A stretch of 64,000 nucleotides of DNA from Ophiodon elongatus (taxonomy: Eukaryota; Chordata; Actinopteri; Perciformes; Hexagrammidae): NCBI GenBank assembly GCA_016806645.1, contig JACSYO010002159.1:12046827-12110826 (forward strand). Direction: 5' to 3'. Within the stretch, counting starts at the first letter, position 1. Each line of letters starts with the position of its first letter. Positions 49,001 through 61,200 of the stretch are shown piece by piece. Below the pieces are notes generated by a model, which saw nothing but the letters and a program-made list of their open reading frames with translations, was not told the origin of the DNA and searched no databases. A program made the position numbers and the translations under genes.

Positions 49001-52000
49001 CTCTGGAAGTAGATGTGCACTTAAGTACCTGCCGAGCAGCAGCTCCACAGCTCTGTTGTCCATGTCAACAGGACCGTCTAAGCTGTAGTCTGAGATTACA
49101 GCAACATCATCAGAGTGCTTGAGAGTTGAATCAGCGTGAAGAATATTTTGAAGAAACATCCCAGAGGGAGAAGGGAAGGGCCTGCAGACAAAATAATGAA
49201 TTATTATATAATGTGCAATATAAGATGATAGAAAACATTGTTGTTTCTTTTACAAACTTTTAAAAACACAAACTTGGAAGGTGGCCAGATGTTATCCTTT
49301 GAGAGAGGTAGTGGGGTGTCTTTCAGAGCCGGGGCAGAATCCATGTCACATTTCAAAGCTGATACCACCATAGCATTTCTGAGCTTGTTCCCACGCTCTA
49401 GAATAACTGAGATGAGAGAAAACTTTGGGTGTTTGTAAAGCGACAGTCCATTTTGTGTGTTTATTGTTACTGAATGTACACCTGATGTTTAGTCAGGCTG
49501 CAACCAACCTGACAGGATATCAGTGGTTGTTTGGCCATTGTTTGGATTCACAGCAGTTTGACTGTTCTGAGATCTGTTTGTTGTCGGCATCTGATTCTCC
49601 AGTGACTCTTCTTTGTCTTTCTGGGCATTTTGGAAATATAAGTGGTCTTTCCCTCTGAAAATATTATAGCAAGATATACAGTCAAATTATTATGCTCAGA
49701 TTTAAAATGACTACCAGTAGGCTCTTATTACAACACACAAGCATTTGATTATGAATGGCAACATCACAACAGCAACAACTTCGCACCTTGGAGTGTTTCC
49801 ACTGCTGCTCCCAGCTGATTCTTTCCCGCTGCCAACTGAGAGCGATCGGGGCTGTGAGGGCACAGTCAGTGTGGGGATCTGCGGTCTTTCGATGCTGATA
49901 TCTGTGATGGGACCTGAGCTGCTGCTGTCATAGGCTTCTGTAAGAGGCTCCAAATTAAGGGAAACCTGAGGAGGAAAAAGAAATTAAAAAAAAAATGATG
50001 TGGTTTACTACTGCGGGTAAAAAATTATAACACCTTGAACATTACAATGGGGGTGCTCAATAAAATCAATCGTTTGTTTTTTGATTTTAAATGATGATCA
50101 GAAGTTGATGAGTTCTAAATTACTGAGTGCCCCCTAAACACCGAACAGATATAAAAGTGGATACAAGTACGTTAATAGGCTTAAGACGTTTTAAAAAGGC
50201 ATAATGCTTCCAATGTTTTAGGTTCACGTGCCTTTCAAAGTTACTTGTGACGCTCTTTTGTCCCTTCACAGGTTAAGGTCACAGTCACAAAAAAAAGTCA
50301 CAGCTACAAAACAGCAACCCTGCAGTTGGTAAAGATTGTAACATTTAGAATTTTTAATGGTTTACAGACTTCAGAGAGGTTGAAATTATTTTTGGGACTG
50401 TGGCAAAACAAATGTGTCTGGAGCCTTGAAGACCAGCTGCTATAATCAAACAACAATATGGATCATCAATAATTGGCGGCAAAAAAAAAACAACAAAAAA
50501 AACTTGATCAGGGATCTCTAAAAGTAAAATTTGCTGCATTTTCATTTCTTTTGTGATGATGATCCCTTGCACCACTATACACTTCAGTATACCAAACATG
50601 CACAGATGCGGTTGGCAGGTAAATGTGAATTCAGGTTTCCACTCACCTGTAACTCTCCCAGCTTCTCAGATGTCGGAGATACAAGGGTGTAAAATCCACT
50701 GATGGGTTGTGACAGAGAGAGACGAGAGATGCCCGCAACCTCAGCCCGTGCGATCGGCAAATGATCCGGTTTTGTCAGAACTTCCAGCACCAGCGAGCTC
50801 ATATCTGTTCATCAAAGACAGCTTAGTGGCTGATTTTAAACAACATTTGAAATGTAAACATATCAAAGCCTTCTTAGTTACCTGTCAGATACGAGGTGAA
50901 CTGCTTCGGCCCACAGCGGATGGGGAAGCGGGATGTGGTCTTAATGGTCTTCTGAGACGGATGGGCTCCATCTCTCGGAAAGAAGTGTGTCCCGTTGGAA
51001 GACTCTCCCCACCAGCGCAGCCTGACGAATGTTGCAGGTGGAGGCTTGTGAACAGTCCATAATACTCGGCTTACTGTCACTCGCAGGAAGCATCTTAGCT
51101 GGCCCTCGACAAGAGGAGGGAGGCTGGTGGCGGGGGACACATCGCTGGGTACTGCAAATAGTTATTTTGTAGAACAGCAAAGTCAAGATACAAACAATGC
51201 AAACACTATAAATAATAACATTAGAGATAACCATTAAATAGGACAAGTAAGAGTGGCATTTGCTGCAGATCTTAGCTCGATATTGGCTTTTTTGTTTTGA
51301 GGAAAATGTGAGAGAAAACACAGTTGAATGGCTTGAAGATCAACTTGACACTTTTACATGTGATTTTGCAAACGTGCAGACACTGCTTACAAGAAATGTC
51401 CATCACTAATCCCTCTGAGCTACTGTACCTATCCCTGAAGCAATATTTTACTTTAAAATCAAAGATCTTAACAGGTATGATACCACTGACATGGACCTAG
51501 CAGTGTTTGAAACTCTTTGAAAGCGTCCTGACACTTTTCCACATCATTTGACCTCAGTGCTGGAAATGCATCAGAAACACTAAAGCCCCTAAAGTTTATA
51601 GTCGAGGTCTAAACACACCAAGTATAGAATAGTTTGATAAAAGTGTTTCACAATTACAATTCAATCTTTATTTAACCAGCAAAGCCTCAAACCTAGCCAG
51701 AGGGCAGCAGTCCTCATCAACAACAAATACTGGGAAGTTTTAAACTACACAGCAGGAAACACCAATATTGGATTAAAAGACACATTTCTACTAAGCAACG
51801 AGAAAAATAATGTTACACGGCACGTCAACAACATTGACAACACAAACCAAGAGAGAGCTTATTAACTTCACATAACATTAGCTAGCATGCTAACACCCGA
51901 GTCTAACAACGTGAGACTGACAGCTGAGGCTAACAGCTAACTAGCAGCTAACTAGTTAAGCTATCTAGCAGGTAGTTAAGCTAACTAGTTTACCTTTCTT

Positions 52001-52045
52001 TCTGCCGCCTCCAGCTTTGACGGACCTCTGCTTTCTGCTCTTCAT
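34886..52045 (-). CDS. c2cd3: C2 domain-containing protein 3 (centriole elongation factor)
   Basis: 33 coding exons in order: 51994-52045, 50882-51151, 50647-50804, 49787-49965, 49509-49654, 49274-49406, 49029-49181, 48776-48923, 48590-48681, 47523-47711, 47312-47425, 47090-47208, 46710-46841, 46180-46632, 45890-46041, 45234-45477, 44345-44528, 44062-44245, 43806-43978, 43580-43715, 42718-42986, 42397-42477, 41713-42312, 41298-41633, 41067-41205, 40912-40976, 40619-40824, 40404-40537, 39705-39845, 39429-39619, 36945-37710, 36424-36532, 34886-35023. Phases agree throughout except exon 11, which appears two bases short. Product about 2,195 aa (human 2,353). It has the conserved N-terminal module (SLPPLVEGQLRCFL, RWWGE, RCGPKQFTSYLTD), ELNDPQYDQSLLENLFY, and at least five C2 domains from about residue 715 to 1690 (VYLNCKLW; GEADCYIQYSFP; DVVLGTVKIPL; YCYFRYKFYEQDAF; VGFASVDLSPL). 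An acidic disordered C-terminus follows, ending RIAKIFAAHFDDNH. C2CD3 acts at the distal centriole in appendage assembly and ciliogenesis. Exon 15 uses a GC donor. Confidence 0.95.
36898..36929. repeat. (CAA)n microsatellite beside c2cd3 exon 31
   Basis: About ten CAA units lie 16 bases beyond the exon 31 donor, inside the following intron. On the transcribed strand they read TTG repeats. Confidence 0.9.
37850..38206 (+). repeat. Repeat with (TAA)n tail in c2cd3 intron 30
   Basis: The segment ends with CCTCCGCTCCTACTACGTCA, GTGCTCGGACCC, and a (TAA)n tail, a structure typical of a large teleost retroelement family. It includes a small tandem of ACTTCACCAA (37879-37906). The class is not determined. 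Confidence 0.55.
38640..38800 (+). repeat. Unclassified dispersed repeat, copy 2 of 2
   Basis: Plus-strand counterpart of 522-745, with the 33-base core at 38733-38765 and AATGCACTACAG at 38783-38794. It lies within c2cd3 intron 30. Confidence 0.6.
38915..38990 (-). repeat. Palindromic 'GATTAATCG' repeat fragment in c2cd3 intron 30
   Basis: The minus strand reads TAGGGCTGCAACTAATGATT, ATTTTCATCATTAATCTGC, and TTTTCTCGATTAATC. This is the best-preserved terminus of the family in the window. Confidence 0.7.
40010..40388 (+). repeat. Teleost repeat ending ACAGTCTATGG, next to c2cd3 exon 28
   Basis: It contains GGGCGTGGCCTCTTTGAGTG, a three-fold GTCCCCTGTT tandem (40199-40226), GAGACCACGTCCATATTTGA and TACAGTCTATGG. 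The last word is the hallmark of a very common teleost repeat. Its end is about 15 bases from the exon 28 donor at 40403. Confidence 0.65.
41251..41279. repeat. Poly(A) tract near c2cd3 exon 24
   Basis: An A run with single G and C breaks, immediately beyond the exon 24 donor. On the transcribed strand it is a T-rich tract within 20 bases of the splice site. Confidence 0.85.
43036..43110. repeat. Compound (GT)n-(A)n-(TA)n microsatellite
   Basis: GT repeats, then an A run of about 20, then TA repeats, in c2cd3 intron 20. Confidence 0.9.
45884..45889 (-). other. Non-canonical GC splice donor, c2cd3 exon 15
   Basis: The minus-strand junction reads TTTAG/GCAAGT. The next acceptor is CCAG/GGATCC at 45477. 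Only this GC junction keeps the frame (TTT AG+G GAT CCA). The alternative GT four bases downstream would leave the wrong phase. All flanking donor positions match the strong consensus expected of GC-AG introns. Confidence 0.85.
48929..48958. repeat. (AAAG)n tract in c2cd3 intron 7
   Basis: AAAGAAAG units just upstream of exon 8 on the minus strand. They form the CTTT-rich polypyrimidine tract of its acceptor. Confidence 0.85.
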
Positions 52046-55000
52046 CCCGCAGCTCAGTTAGTTACATACAGACGGTGGACGACAGCCCGGCCACAGCAGT
52101 TGGTGAACCGTAAGCGGGCATGGTTTATTTTATCACCCTCAAGGTTACTAACTAACTAACGTTAATAATCCGTTTAACAGCACAAGTCACGCGCACACGC
52201 ACACACCAACACGCGTACAATCGGCAGCGCGCAAAACTGTTTCTGAGCAACAAAGTCCGAACGTGCCGCCTCCGCTGCCGCTTCATTTCACCGCTGCATT
52301 CTGGGAAATGTAGTTTATTATGGTGTGGTGGTCAAAAAGTAACGTGTCTGCAGAAATTCGACTAGTTTCTACACATTTTCGTGGCGATAACAGTCAGATC
52401 TAATTTGGCAAATTTGTCTGTAAAGTATTGCACCTATACACTCAAATAATAATTTCTAGAACCAGATCTTGTGGAAATAATTGTTTAATCATAATTTATT
52501 TTTCGATATTATAAGGTATATTAAATTTGTTTAGTAGAACTAAATAATGACAAGTAAAACTAACTTTTTAAAAGTGAAACACATGCTCGTGTTTAACTAC
52601 TCTCATTGATTTTACCCAAAATTGCATTTGATTATTTATTTTGTTCAATGGATTTACATGGCACATTTTCTGGCAAGGGGAATACAGAGGCAATGAAATA
52701 AAACAATACAGCAAAAGTAATTAAACATGACTACAATGCCATGAATGTATCCAAAATGTATCCAAAAATGTAAATATTATGGTTTCACATTAAGAGAAAA
52801 ATAGCCAATTAACCTGAACTGTGTTTTTTGACTGTGGGACCAAAGACATTCAATTACATAATCCAGTTAACATACAAAAGAATATTGTGAAACTTTACAA
52901 TAAAAGCAGCACAGACGTTTCAAGTTTTCACTAACACCATGCAGCCTTCTTTTACATCACCAGCAGAGGGGAGCAGCGCTGATCTTTCCATCACTACAAC
53001 GCTGCTCACTAACAGCAGTATGTAGGGATTTTCTGTCTTCATCGAACCTGAGATTAAAAGAGTCTTGCTATATTTCTGCTTCACTTTATTTAGCGGTTGC
53101 TGGGCAGCTTCTCTGCCAGTCAGCGTTGTATTTAAGTCTATGTTTCAATCAGTTGTGCACAATAACTAAGTCTGTAACATGTTATCAACTACTTCTCAAA
53201 TTATTTCATGTTAGGATGGTTCTCTGCGTGTTATATTGTCTACCTTTTAATTTGCAGAATTACTTGCCAATGTGTCGATGTAGGCATATGGTCTAGTCAT
53301 GTATGCTTTAGGTAGTTTGGACTATGCTCTTGCATAGCAACACGTCCCTCAGTAGCCATGTTTGTTGTGGTGAGCATGGTAACAGTGAGGGCTGCTGAAG
53401 GTGTAAAGAATGAGTGCCAAATAAAACCCTTTGAATTCTGTGAAAAGTCAGGCTTCAGGTTGTAAGTTGGATCTGTGAAACATTACTTTAAACATTTCTG
53501 CTTTCCTAGTATACTGCTTTATTGTGTTTCTGATTTGACTGTATGAAGAAAAAAAAGCATCTTAAATTGATAGACATGAACCTTTGCTGCTTCAAGTCAA
53601 ACTGAAAAATTACAGTATAGCTATCATTTACATGAATTGAATCCTTCTTTATATTCACAATATGTTTCTATAAATATAGATGAAGTAGTTGTTAACCACT
53701 TGTTGACAGTAATGTGACAATTTTAAAAATGAAATACACTTGTGGTCTCATATACTTCATGTTTTGAGGCTAAATATAGCTATGACTATGTCTTAATGGC
53801 ATGAATACTTACAATGAAACTTATTCGAGCTTCTTGCTATCCATCAACTCCAAGGGAAAATAATGAAGTGCTGTGGTTTAGTGTGCACACAGGAATGAGC
53901 AATATGTATCTGGTGTCCATATATTTTCTGTGTGTCAGTGTGAACTTGGAAAGTGTGTCTGTTTGTATACACTGTGGGGAACTGGAAGGAAAAGGTCACT
54001 GTGAGCAGGCAGAGGTATTATTCCTCTGTCACCCCCTGTCACTCGCACATATCCCTTCATCTAAGTGTTAGAGGTCACATATAAATGCCTCTTAGTGTCC
54101 AAGCTCATACAGTGATTTTTAATAGTGTATGTTCCACTTCACTCTGTTTAAGATGGGTTTTGACCTATAGGCACAGATATCTGAAATATCTGAATGGTAT
54201 GCACACGGCTTTGGTTATGTGAGTTCAGACAAGAAGTCTGGAGCAGACGTGTTCCCAATCATTTGGCATGCAGAGCGTGATTAATGACGCCCAGCTTCTG
54301 ATGCTCAATAAGACGTGGCCGGATCTGGTTCATCTGTTCCATTAGACAGCCAGTGAAAGAGTCTCCCACAGGCAGCAATGACCACATTGTTAAATCAGCT
54401 GGAAATTAACTTGCTGACTCACAATGACTGGTTCCTTTGACTCATAGCATCAGTCTGAGCTGCAGTCCTGAGGTCTGACAAGAACTTCAACCAAAATCTC
54501 TGTTGCTAATCTGCAGCATTGAACACAGATATTATTGTCATAAAATGTTTTGCCACTCAACAACAATGTCATATGCTCTGTATCTACCTATTCCAGCACT
54601 TCATGGCAGCATTATCACATTTAAATGGACTTAAATATTAATATCCCAAAACACCACTTTATTTTTGGCAGTATCCAATGACATCAAGTAGAAAATGATA
54701 GATGCCTTGTGATTCATTCTGTACACATTTCACTATGATTCAGGCATATTTGGTATCTTTGTAAACTTCTGCATCTACACATTCTAAATAAAGTTCTGAC
54801 TGTTTGCACAAAGTACAACTGTGTTGATTTGTAATGACAGACCCTGGAATGGGCCCAATGTCGGAAAAGGGCTGCAGATGTCAGTTTTTAAGCAAGCAGG
54901 AGAGGCAAACACAGTTAACTGAAACCAGCACAGTGTGCGGAAACCTCCCTCCATCTGTAGGAACTTGCCAGTAAGAGCAGGAGAGCGTTTGGCCTCTGGG

Positions 55001-55262
55001 GGCTGATTGCCAACTGCCCCGGCCCTCTTCTACCCCGCCTCTCAGACTTGTGCTATCCATGTCCACTGCAGCACCGTGAGCTCCAGGATCCCTGGGGCCT
55101 GGGGCTCCAAAAACAGATGCAGGCTGTCCCACGACGGCTTTCACCTCCATTGCCTGTGTGCTCACTTTCTGGCTACCTCCTCCCCTCCGCCTGCAAGTGT
55201 GCCTCTCAATTGTAGAGGCTGGCTCTTGTACTCCAAGGGGCCCAGCTATCACTCTACCCCTC
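52046..55262. other. c2cd3 5' flank and p4ha3 3' region
   Basis: No coding exon recognised. In human, PPME1 lies between C2CD3 and P4HA3; none of its protein is seen here. The right part (about 54650-55262) is probably the p4ha3 3' UTR. AATAAA on the minus strand at about 54657-54662 is one candidate signal. Opposite-strand frames at 54881-55297 lie in this UTR. Confidence 0.5.
52295..52314 (-). promoter_or_regulatory. ACTACA-TTTCCCAGAATGCA motif (ZNF143/THAP11 type)
   Basis: The minus strand reads ACTACATTTCCCAGAATGCA, almost exactly the known SBS2 element bound by ZNF143/THAP11 in promoters of widely expressed genes. It lies 250 bases upstream of the c2cd3 ATG in a CpG-containing segment, where a TATA-less promoter is expected. 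Confidence 0.6.
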
Positions 55263-58200
55263 TCACTCTTCAGGATTCAGGCTGCAGCAGTGTTTGAACT
55301 CTTGGCCATGCTCATGGATCCATTTATTGGCCACTGGAAAGATGTGAAATATGTTTTAGTTTGTTAAAGACAGGAAATAAATGCATGAATGAACGTTTTC
55401 TTGCTTTTGCATCGTTTTTGAGTTTGAGCCTGAGCATTCATTTCTGATTATGTATATGGTTGCTAACAAACAACACAACCACCAAATTCTTCATCTGCTG
55501 CTTTGTGATGATTAGTATCCTTCTGTCAGTTTAACTGGGTGCCTAAAACACATTTCAGGAGTTCCATGATCTGGGCCAACCAACAGCAGATGTTCAGCTC
55601 GGTGACTGAACTGCACTTTCTAACATCTCTAAATGTATGCCGCAGCCAGATGCTGTCTGGCTGTTGCACATTAGCTCCTGTATGATAGAAAAGATGAACA
55701 TTGGAAACAGACCATGAAAATTATGTAAAAAAAGACTAATCTATTTAAAAGAACTCCAATAAATTGCATTGCCTTGCTATTTTCCCTATTGACCTCACTT
55801 TTTGGCTCCTTTTGAAAGCATCATCATAAAATGATGATCTACTGACTCTTACCCCATTTGTCCCCAATGAGCACAGGGCAGCCAGCATGCAGCGTGTCTG
55901 CGTTTCCTTGACCGTTTCTACGGAGATTCCACCAGAAAATGGCAGCTTTCTGTGAAATGAAAAACAACATAAATCACATTCAATAAGTTTGAAAAGTTGC
56001 AACTCACAATTATTTTCATTATCAACCAATCTGACAAATAATCACTTGGTCAATTGATTAATCCTTTGGTCGCTAAAGAGAGTAGTGGAAAATGCCTATC
56101 ACAATTTCACAATTGATTTGATTGACCAAAATATATTACATTTATTCACAGAAAAGTAGAACATTTTCACAACTGAGAGGCTAAAACAACGGTATATTTG
56201 TCACATTTGCTTGAAAATTCAGGTAAACAATTTATCGATTATCATAATATATTATTGTTGATTGACTCATTCAGCTTCAATCTAAATATCTCAGGTAGAG
56301 CATGGGTTCTTACACTATTTTATCTGTTTATTAGGATCAGTTACTTTCTGTATAAACAGCGAGGAAGTGAGATCTCAATAAAAATGAAAGGCGAGAGGTT
56401 AAACCCCAGGAGTGGCCTGGTAAACCTTCCACTGCAGCTCATTTATCAACCAAAAAAAAAACGCTTCAACCTCCACTGAGGCTCAACTATTCAATAGCAG
56501 TATTGTGGTGAAGAGAATCTCACGGATGTTGTTGCCATGATCTGACCTTTTGGCTTTTTGACAGCTGCACCAGAGAATGTGAGTGAGGCGCGGAGTGAGG
56601 TGAAAATAATCTAGCTCAAGGCAAAAAAAAAAAATGACACGAAGACAAGAGAGGCTGCTTTTAGCTCATCTAGCCATTCGCAGAGTGTTTACCTCCATGA
56701 CGGGAACGCTGAAGTTGGCGTAGATGAAGGCTGTGGACCCACCTGCCTCGACAGAGCTGAGCTGTGGAAAAGGACATTCCTTCAGAGTTGTGTCTTGTGT
56801 ATGTGCTCCTTTTATGAAAAGCCACTCTGTCTGCTGCTCTGTTTTTAAAGCCTTGCAAAAAGCCATTCTTTTTTTTTAATCACTATCCAATTTTACTCAA
56901 ATGTTCACATGGGATTCTTAATGATAAAAACAATACTAATAATATTTTAATACAGATTAGTTACAAAATAGATATGGTTTAAGTGAATGAAAGAAAAAAA
57001 TACAAGTAAGGGCAAACATATAGAAGTAGTCAAAAGTACTCCAAAAATTGGAGTTTGTTTTTTTGCATGACAGAACATTTATAAAGGTGTAATCTAAGCA
57101 CTGAGGTCACGTCTAGGCTGAGGCAGGTTGCTCCAAAGTCTTGCAGCATTCATGGTAAACGCCTCTGTTTTTAGTTTATAGTTTGGAGCAGCAGGAACAG
57201 GAACCTGCCCAAAAACCTCTGGCTGCTATCTGGGTCACTCAGGGTCATAAGATGGTGAAAGTAAGACTCGACTCACATATATCATAAAGGTGGCCACTCG
57301 ATTCCCAGTTTTCAGCTTGAACACGGGACTCGAAGGCGACTGGAAAAAAAATGTATATATCATGATTAATGTAAGCATAGACAACATGCAAAAGCTATAG
57401 CAATATCATAAAGTGTCTGAACTTGTAAAACAAGTCCATCAATCAACTTACTGTAGCATGGTCAAAGTGAGGTTCATAATGGCCTCCAATCCCATAATTA
57501 ACGACTTGGAGGTACTCGCCATATGGATGCTTCACATTCAAACCTGTGAGCATGGAGATCTTGTGGTCCAGCTTCCCAACAGTGGAGTGCGCCGAGCCCT
57601 TCAGCCATGCACTAGAACAAATATATTTATAAATAACAACTTGAAGCATGAACACATATATCTACCAAGCAACTACTTCTTTTGTACCTCTTGCTGATGC
57701 GATACTCTGCTGTTGCTTGTTTCTCTCCTGCTGCCACCACTGATCGTTTCAACTTGTGATCAAAGACAGAAAAAAACTATTTTATGAGTGTGTGAAAGTT
57801 ACAGCATCCATATTTTGTTTTCTAGCAGAACATCCTGACAAAATGTGACTGAGAGCATGAAAACATGTTCCAATGACGTGTCCAAAATACTAACTGAGAG
57901 CAGATTCAAGAACATCAAGAATGTGGATCCAAAAGGCTGCAATGATAGACTTCCATTATTCTTCTAATCTTGCATGCCCAATCTTAGCGGGTGGGGTTAT
58001 GTTGTTCAGATGACCTTCTTCTTCCCCTGCAGGTATCAGTATTGAGTTTCATCTTATCTTCACCTTGTCAAAGTACACCACAAAGTCTCAGTCTGGATGG
58101 GAGTTGGGGAGTCTGCCCTTCTTAAAATAGAGCCTAAGTGGGACTGCAGAATCGTCCCACTGCATTCTGCTTGTTTTATACATGTTTTCCAATTTGTAAT

Positions 58201-61200
58201 GGGGTACATAAGCTGTTGAAATGCAGACAATTTGTCACATAATATTCTTGATTAACACTGCAGGTCAAACTCCTGATGACTTCCAGGCACCTCATTGCAA
58301 TGAGAGATATTACGTCATTCAGCTCCAGGGCACAAAAGAGGGAAAATGGTAAAAACAACTAACAAACAATTATTATTTCACATATCAATTCATCATCAAG
58401 AATGCTTAAATCCAAACAACAGACCTGTGGTATGGTCTCCGGGATACGGCATGAAAGTGTAAACCATGCTCATAGTTAAGAAAGGCTGCTCACTGCTCCA
58501 AACTAATACCGTACCCTTGGCCTGTTTTCAATAAACCCACAGGCTGACATCATGATTAAATAAGTATAGGGGTTTTCATCTGAGCAAAGCCTGGAAAACT
58601 CATTGAACAATGCCAAAACCTCACAGAAACTATAGGGCACCAATTGAGTTAGCCCACCAAATATTCCCAGCTGAGTCAGCTCTGAGGATCATTCACTGAA
58701 GCTTTCCATATATGAGCAGAAAAGTGATAGTTGCTTTCATATAGATACTGAGGCTCCATGTTAGTGGACTGAATATTTACCAGCAGAGCCCAGCAGAGCC
58801 CAGCAGGTTTGTTTGGACAGTTTGAGGTGCTCAGCCAAGTTTTTACAGTAATGTATCCCTCATTCCTTTCGGCCTTGCTAAAATGTATGGAAGCAGGCCA
58901 ACTCTTCCTCCCTAAGGTCTTTCCAGCAGGAAATTTGGCTTAGACCCCAGCAATTAACAAGACCCACAGCTGAGCAGATTATCAAGTAATATATGCATGT
59001 TTACAAAAGATTGTTTTGTTATAGGTACCCTTACTATTAATCCAATTAGAAATTATTTCGCAATGTTGCCACATGACTTCATTTTTCTCTTTTACAATGC
59101 AGCCAACAAAGTATGATCAGAAAAAGGAGTTACATGAGAAAAAGTACTCATTATTCTGCATAATGGCCCCATTCAGAGCACTATACTATTGTATATATTA
59201 TATAATTGGAATATTATTCCAGATGCATTGATTTGTATGCAGCATTTTACTGTTACTAAATACATACATATCCATGTAGTAAAAATACCTTAAGGGGTAC
59301 TTCATTACAGAACTTGAGTAAATGTACTTAGTAACTGTCCACCACTGACAAAGTACCAACACAGGTGAATACGCAGGTATGTTATTGGATGCTTAGAGTC
59401 GGAAGGAGAAACAACATTCAACATAATGACAGTGATGAAGATGTGATGGATGACCAGTATCATGCCATGGGATACTAGTGGTTGAACTTATACAGTATAT
59501 AGTGTACTGTGTGCCATCTTAAAGGCAGTCTATAAAAGATGAATTTAAAGAGGAGGTCCACTATAAGACTGAGGTCGTAGTAAATATCTCCTTTGTGGTT
59601 GCTCTTCAAGTAAATTGAGCAGGACTGGAAATGTTTCATCCTCGTTATACTTTCAATCTCAGAGTAATGGGAAGCTTACATCTGTGCAGATGTCCATATG
59701 TTAGGAAACATCTTGAAATAACAGTGATACAAGAAAAGCCACCATCAACAGAGCAGAAGCCACGAGGGCAAAATATATCTTAAACAAAGTTATGAACAAG
59801 GAAAAATAAAAAACAAGATCATAGGTTGGTGATTGTGTGAAAGCAGTAAAAAAAATCAAATAAAAATGATTCTTCAATGTGAGACGAAGGTACAAGGCGT
59901 TCAAATTGCAAAAGCAAAATGTTGCATTTATTTATCTATTTCTTTACTTCAACAATCTTCAACAGACTGTCTTGAAGTCTTGCTGCTGAGTCCAATGAGA
60001 GAAAACTCAACAAAATACGGGATTACAAAACCATTTGACAACTCAATTGGATTGACCAAAAGAAATGCAGTGTTGTGTATAAAAGCATAGCTTAGTTGCT
60101 AAAAAAGCTGACATATTGAAGACATATGTTTGTTTGTTTTTTAACTCCGCAAATGAGGAGGAAAATTCACTTACTCCTGGCTGGGAGGTCCTCTTGATGT
60201 CCTCAGCCTCCGTGTCAGTGATGAAGTTGTGGTACAGGACCACATACGGCTGCAGGCTCAGCACTTCACGTTTTACCGGCAGAAGTAGCAGTTGAGGATT
60301 CCCGTTGGTGAAGTAGTCGCAGAAAAGTCTGGGGTTTTCAAACTGCATTGGCTGCTAAAGAGAAACAAGCATCTGAGGTCCATTAACAAGATAAAAAACA
60401 ATAATTATTTTTCTTTTTCCGCCAACAATTACTCTTAACATTGTTCTCTTTCCACACAAGCTTAAAAGCAAAAAATGAATACAAAAAAATAAATAGTCTT
60501 TCTGTGGCCAAGGACACCCCCATTACGAACTTGCATCTTAATGAACTCCTGAATTGGTTGACAAAATGTTGGCAAATCTGTGACAAACTACTTGGAGCTG
60601 TTGTTAAATGACAATGAAAATCGGTTTCCTTTAGCCATGCTAGCAGTTTGGCTCTAGGGATGACAGTATCGGTCGTTTCAACACTTTGGGTCAGATTGAA
60701 ACAGCTCAAAAACTATTGGATGGATTTTAAGGATATTAAGAATACTCTGGTTGTTGTATTAACTTATCTCTTTCCCCTTCCATATATTTTCCTTAACACA
60801 CTGTATGTGTTCACATTGATTAATTGTGATGATTACCTTTGAGCCTTGCATCTGGCAGAGCCTCTCGTATGTGTCCCTGGTCCTTAAATGATTGGAGGAG
60901 GGTCTCCTCAGCTCATCGACAATGATTGACATAGGCGGACTGGAAACCAGCAGCTTCTCGTATTTCTCAACATTCTGCAAAACCCTTCCATTCATTGGAT
61001 CTAAGAAGAAACGTGTTTAAATGCGGTACACTATAGGGCATGTCGCTTACAGTACAGGCTTCAGTCAGTCTGTTCAGGCAAGTTCACAGATATAAAGAGG
61101 AGATTTATGCAGTACAGACATGATTCAAGGAAAGGGACAAGTCAAATAAAAATAGTTACCATGATGCAGTAACTCCTGAGATAAACTGAGAGCGTAGGAG

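Noticed and set aside
52046..55262. Search for ppme1 exons between c2cd3 and p4ha3
   Set aside because: Human gene order predicts PPME1 here, but I found no open segment on either strand resembling its alpha/beta-hydrolase sequence.
54881..55297. Overlapping open frames on both strands next to p4ha3
   Set aside because: They lie mostly in the p4ha3 3' UTR after the stop at 55263. No similarity and no splice support.
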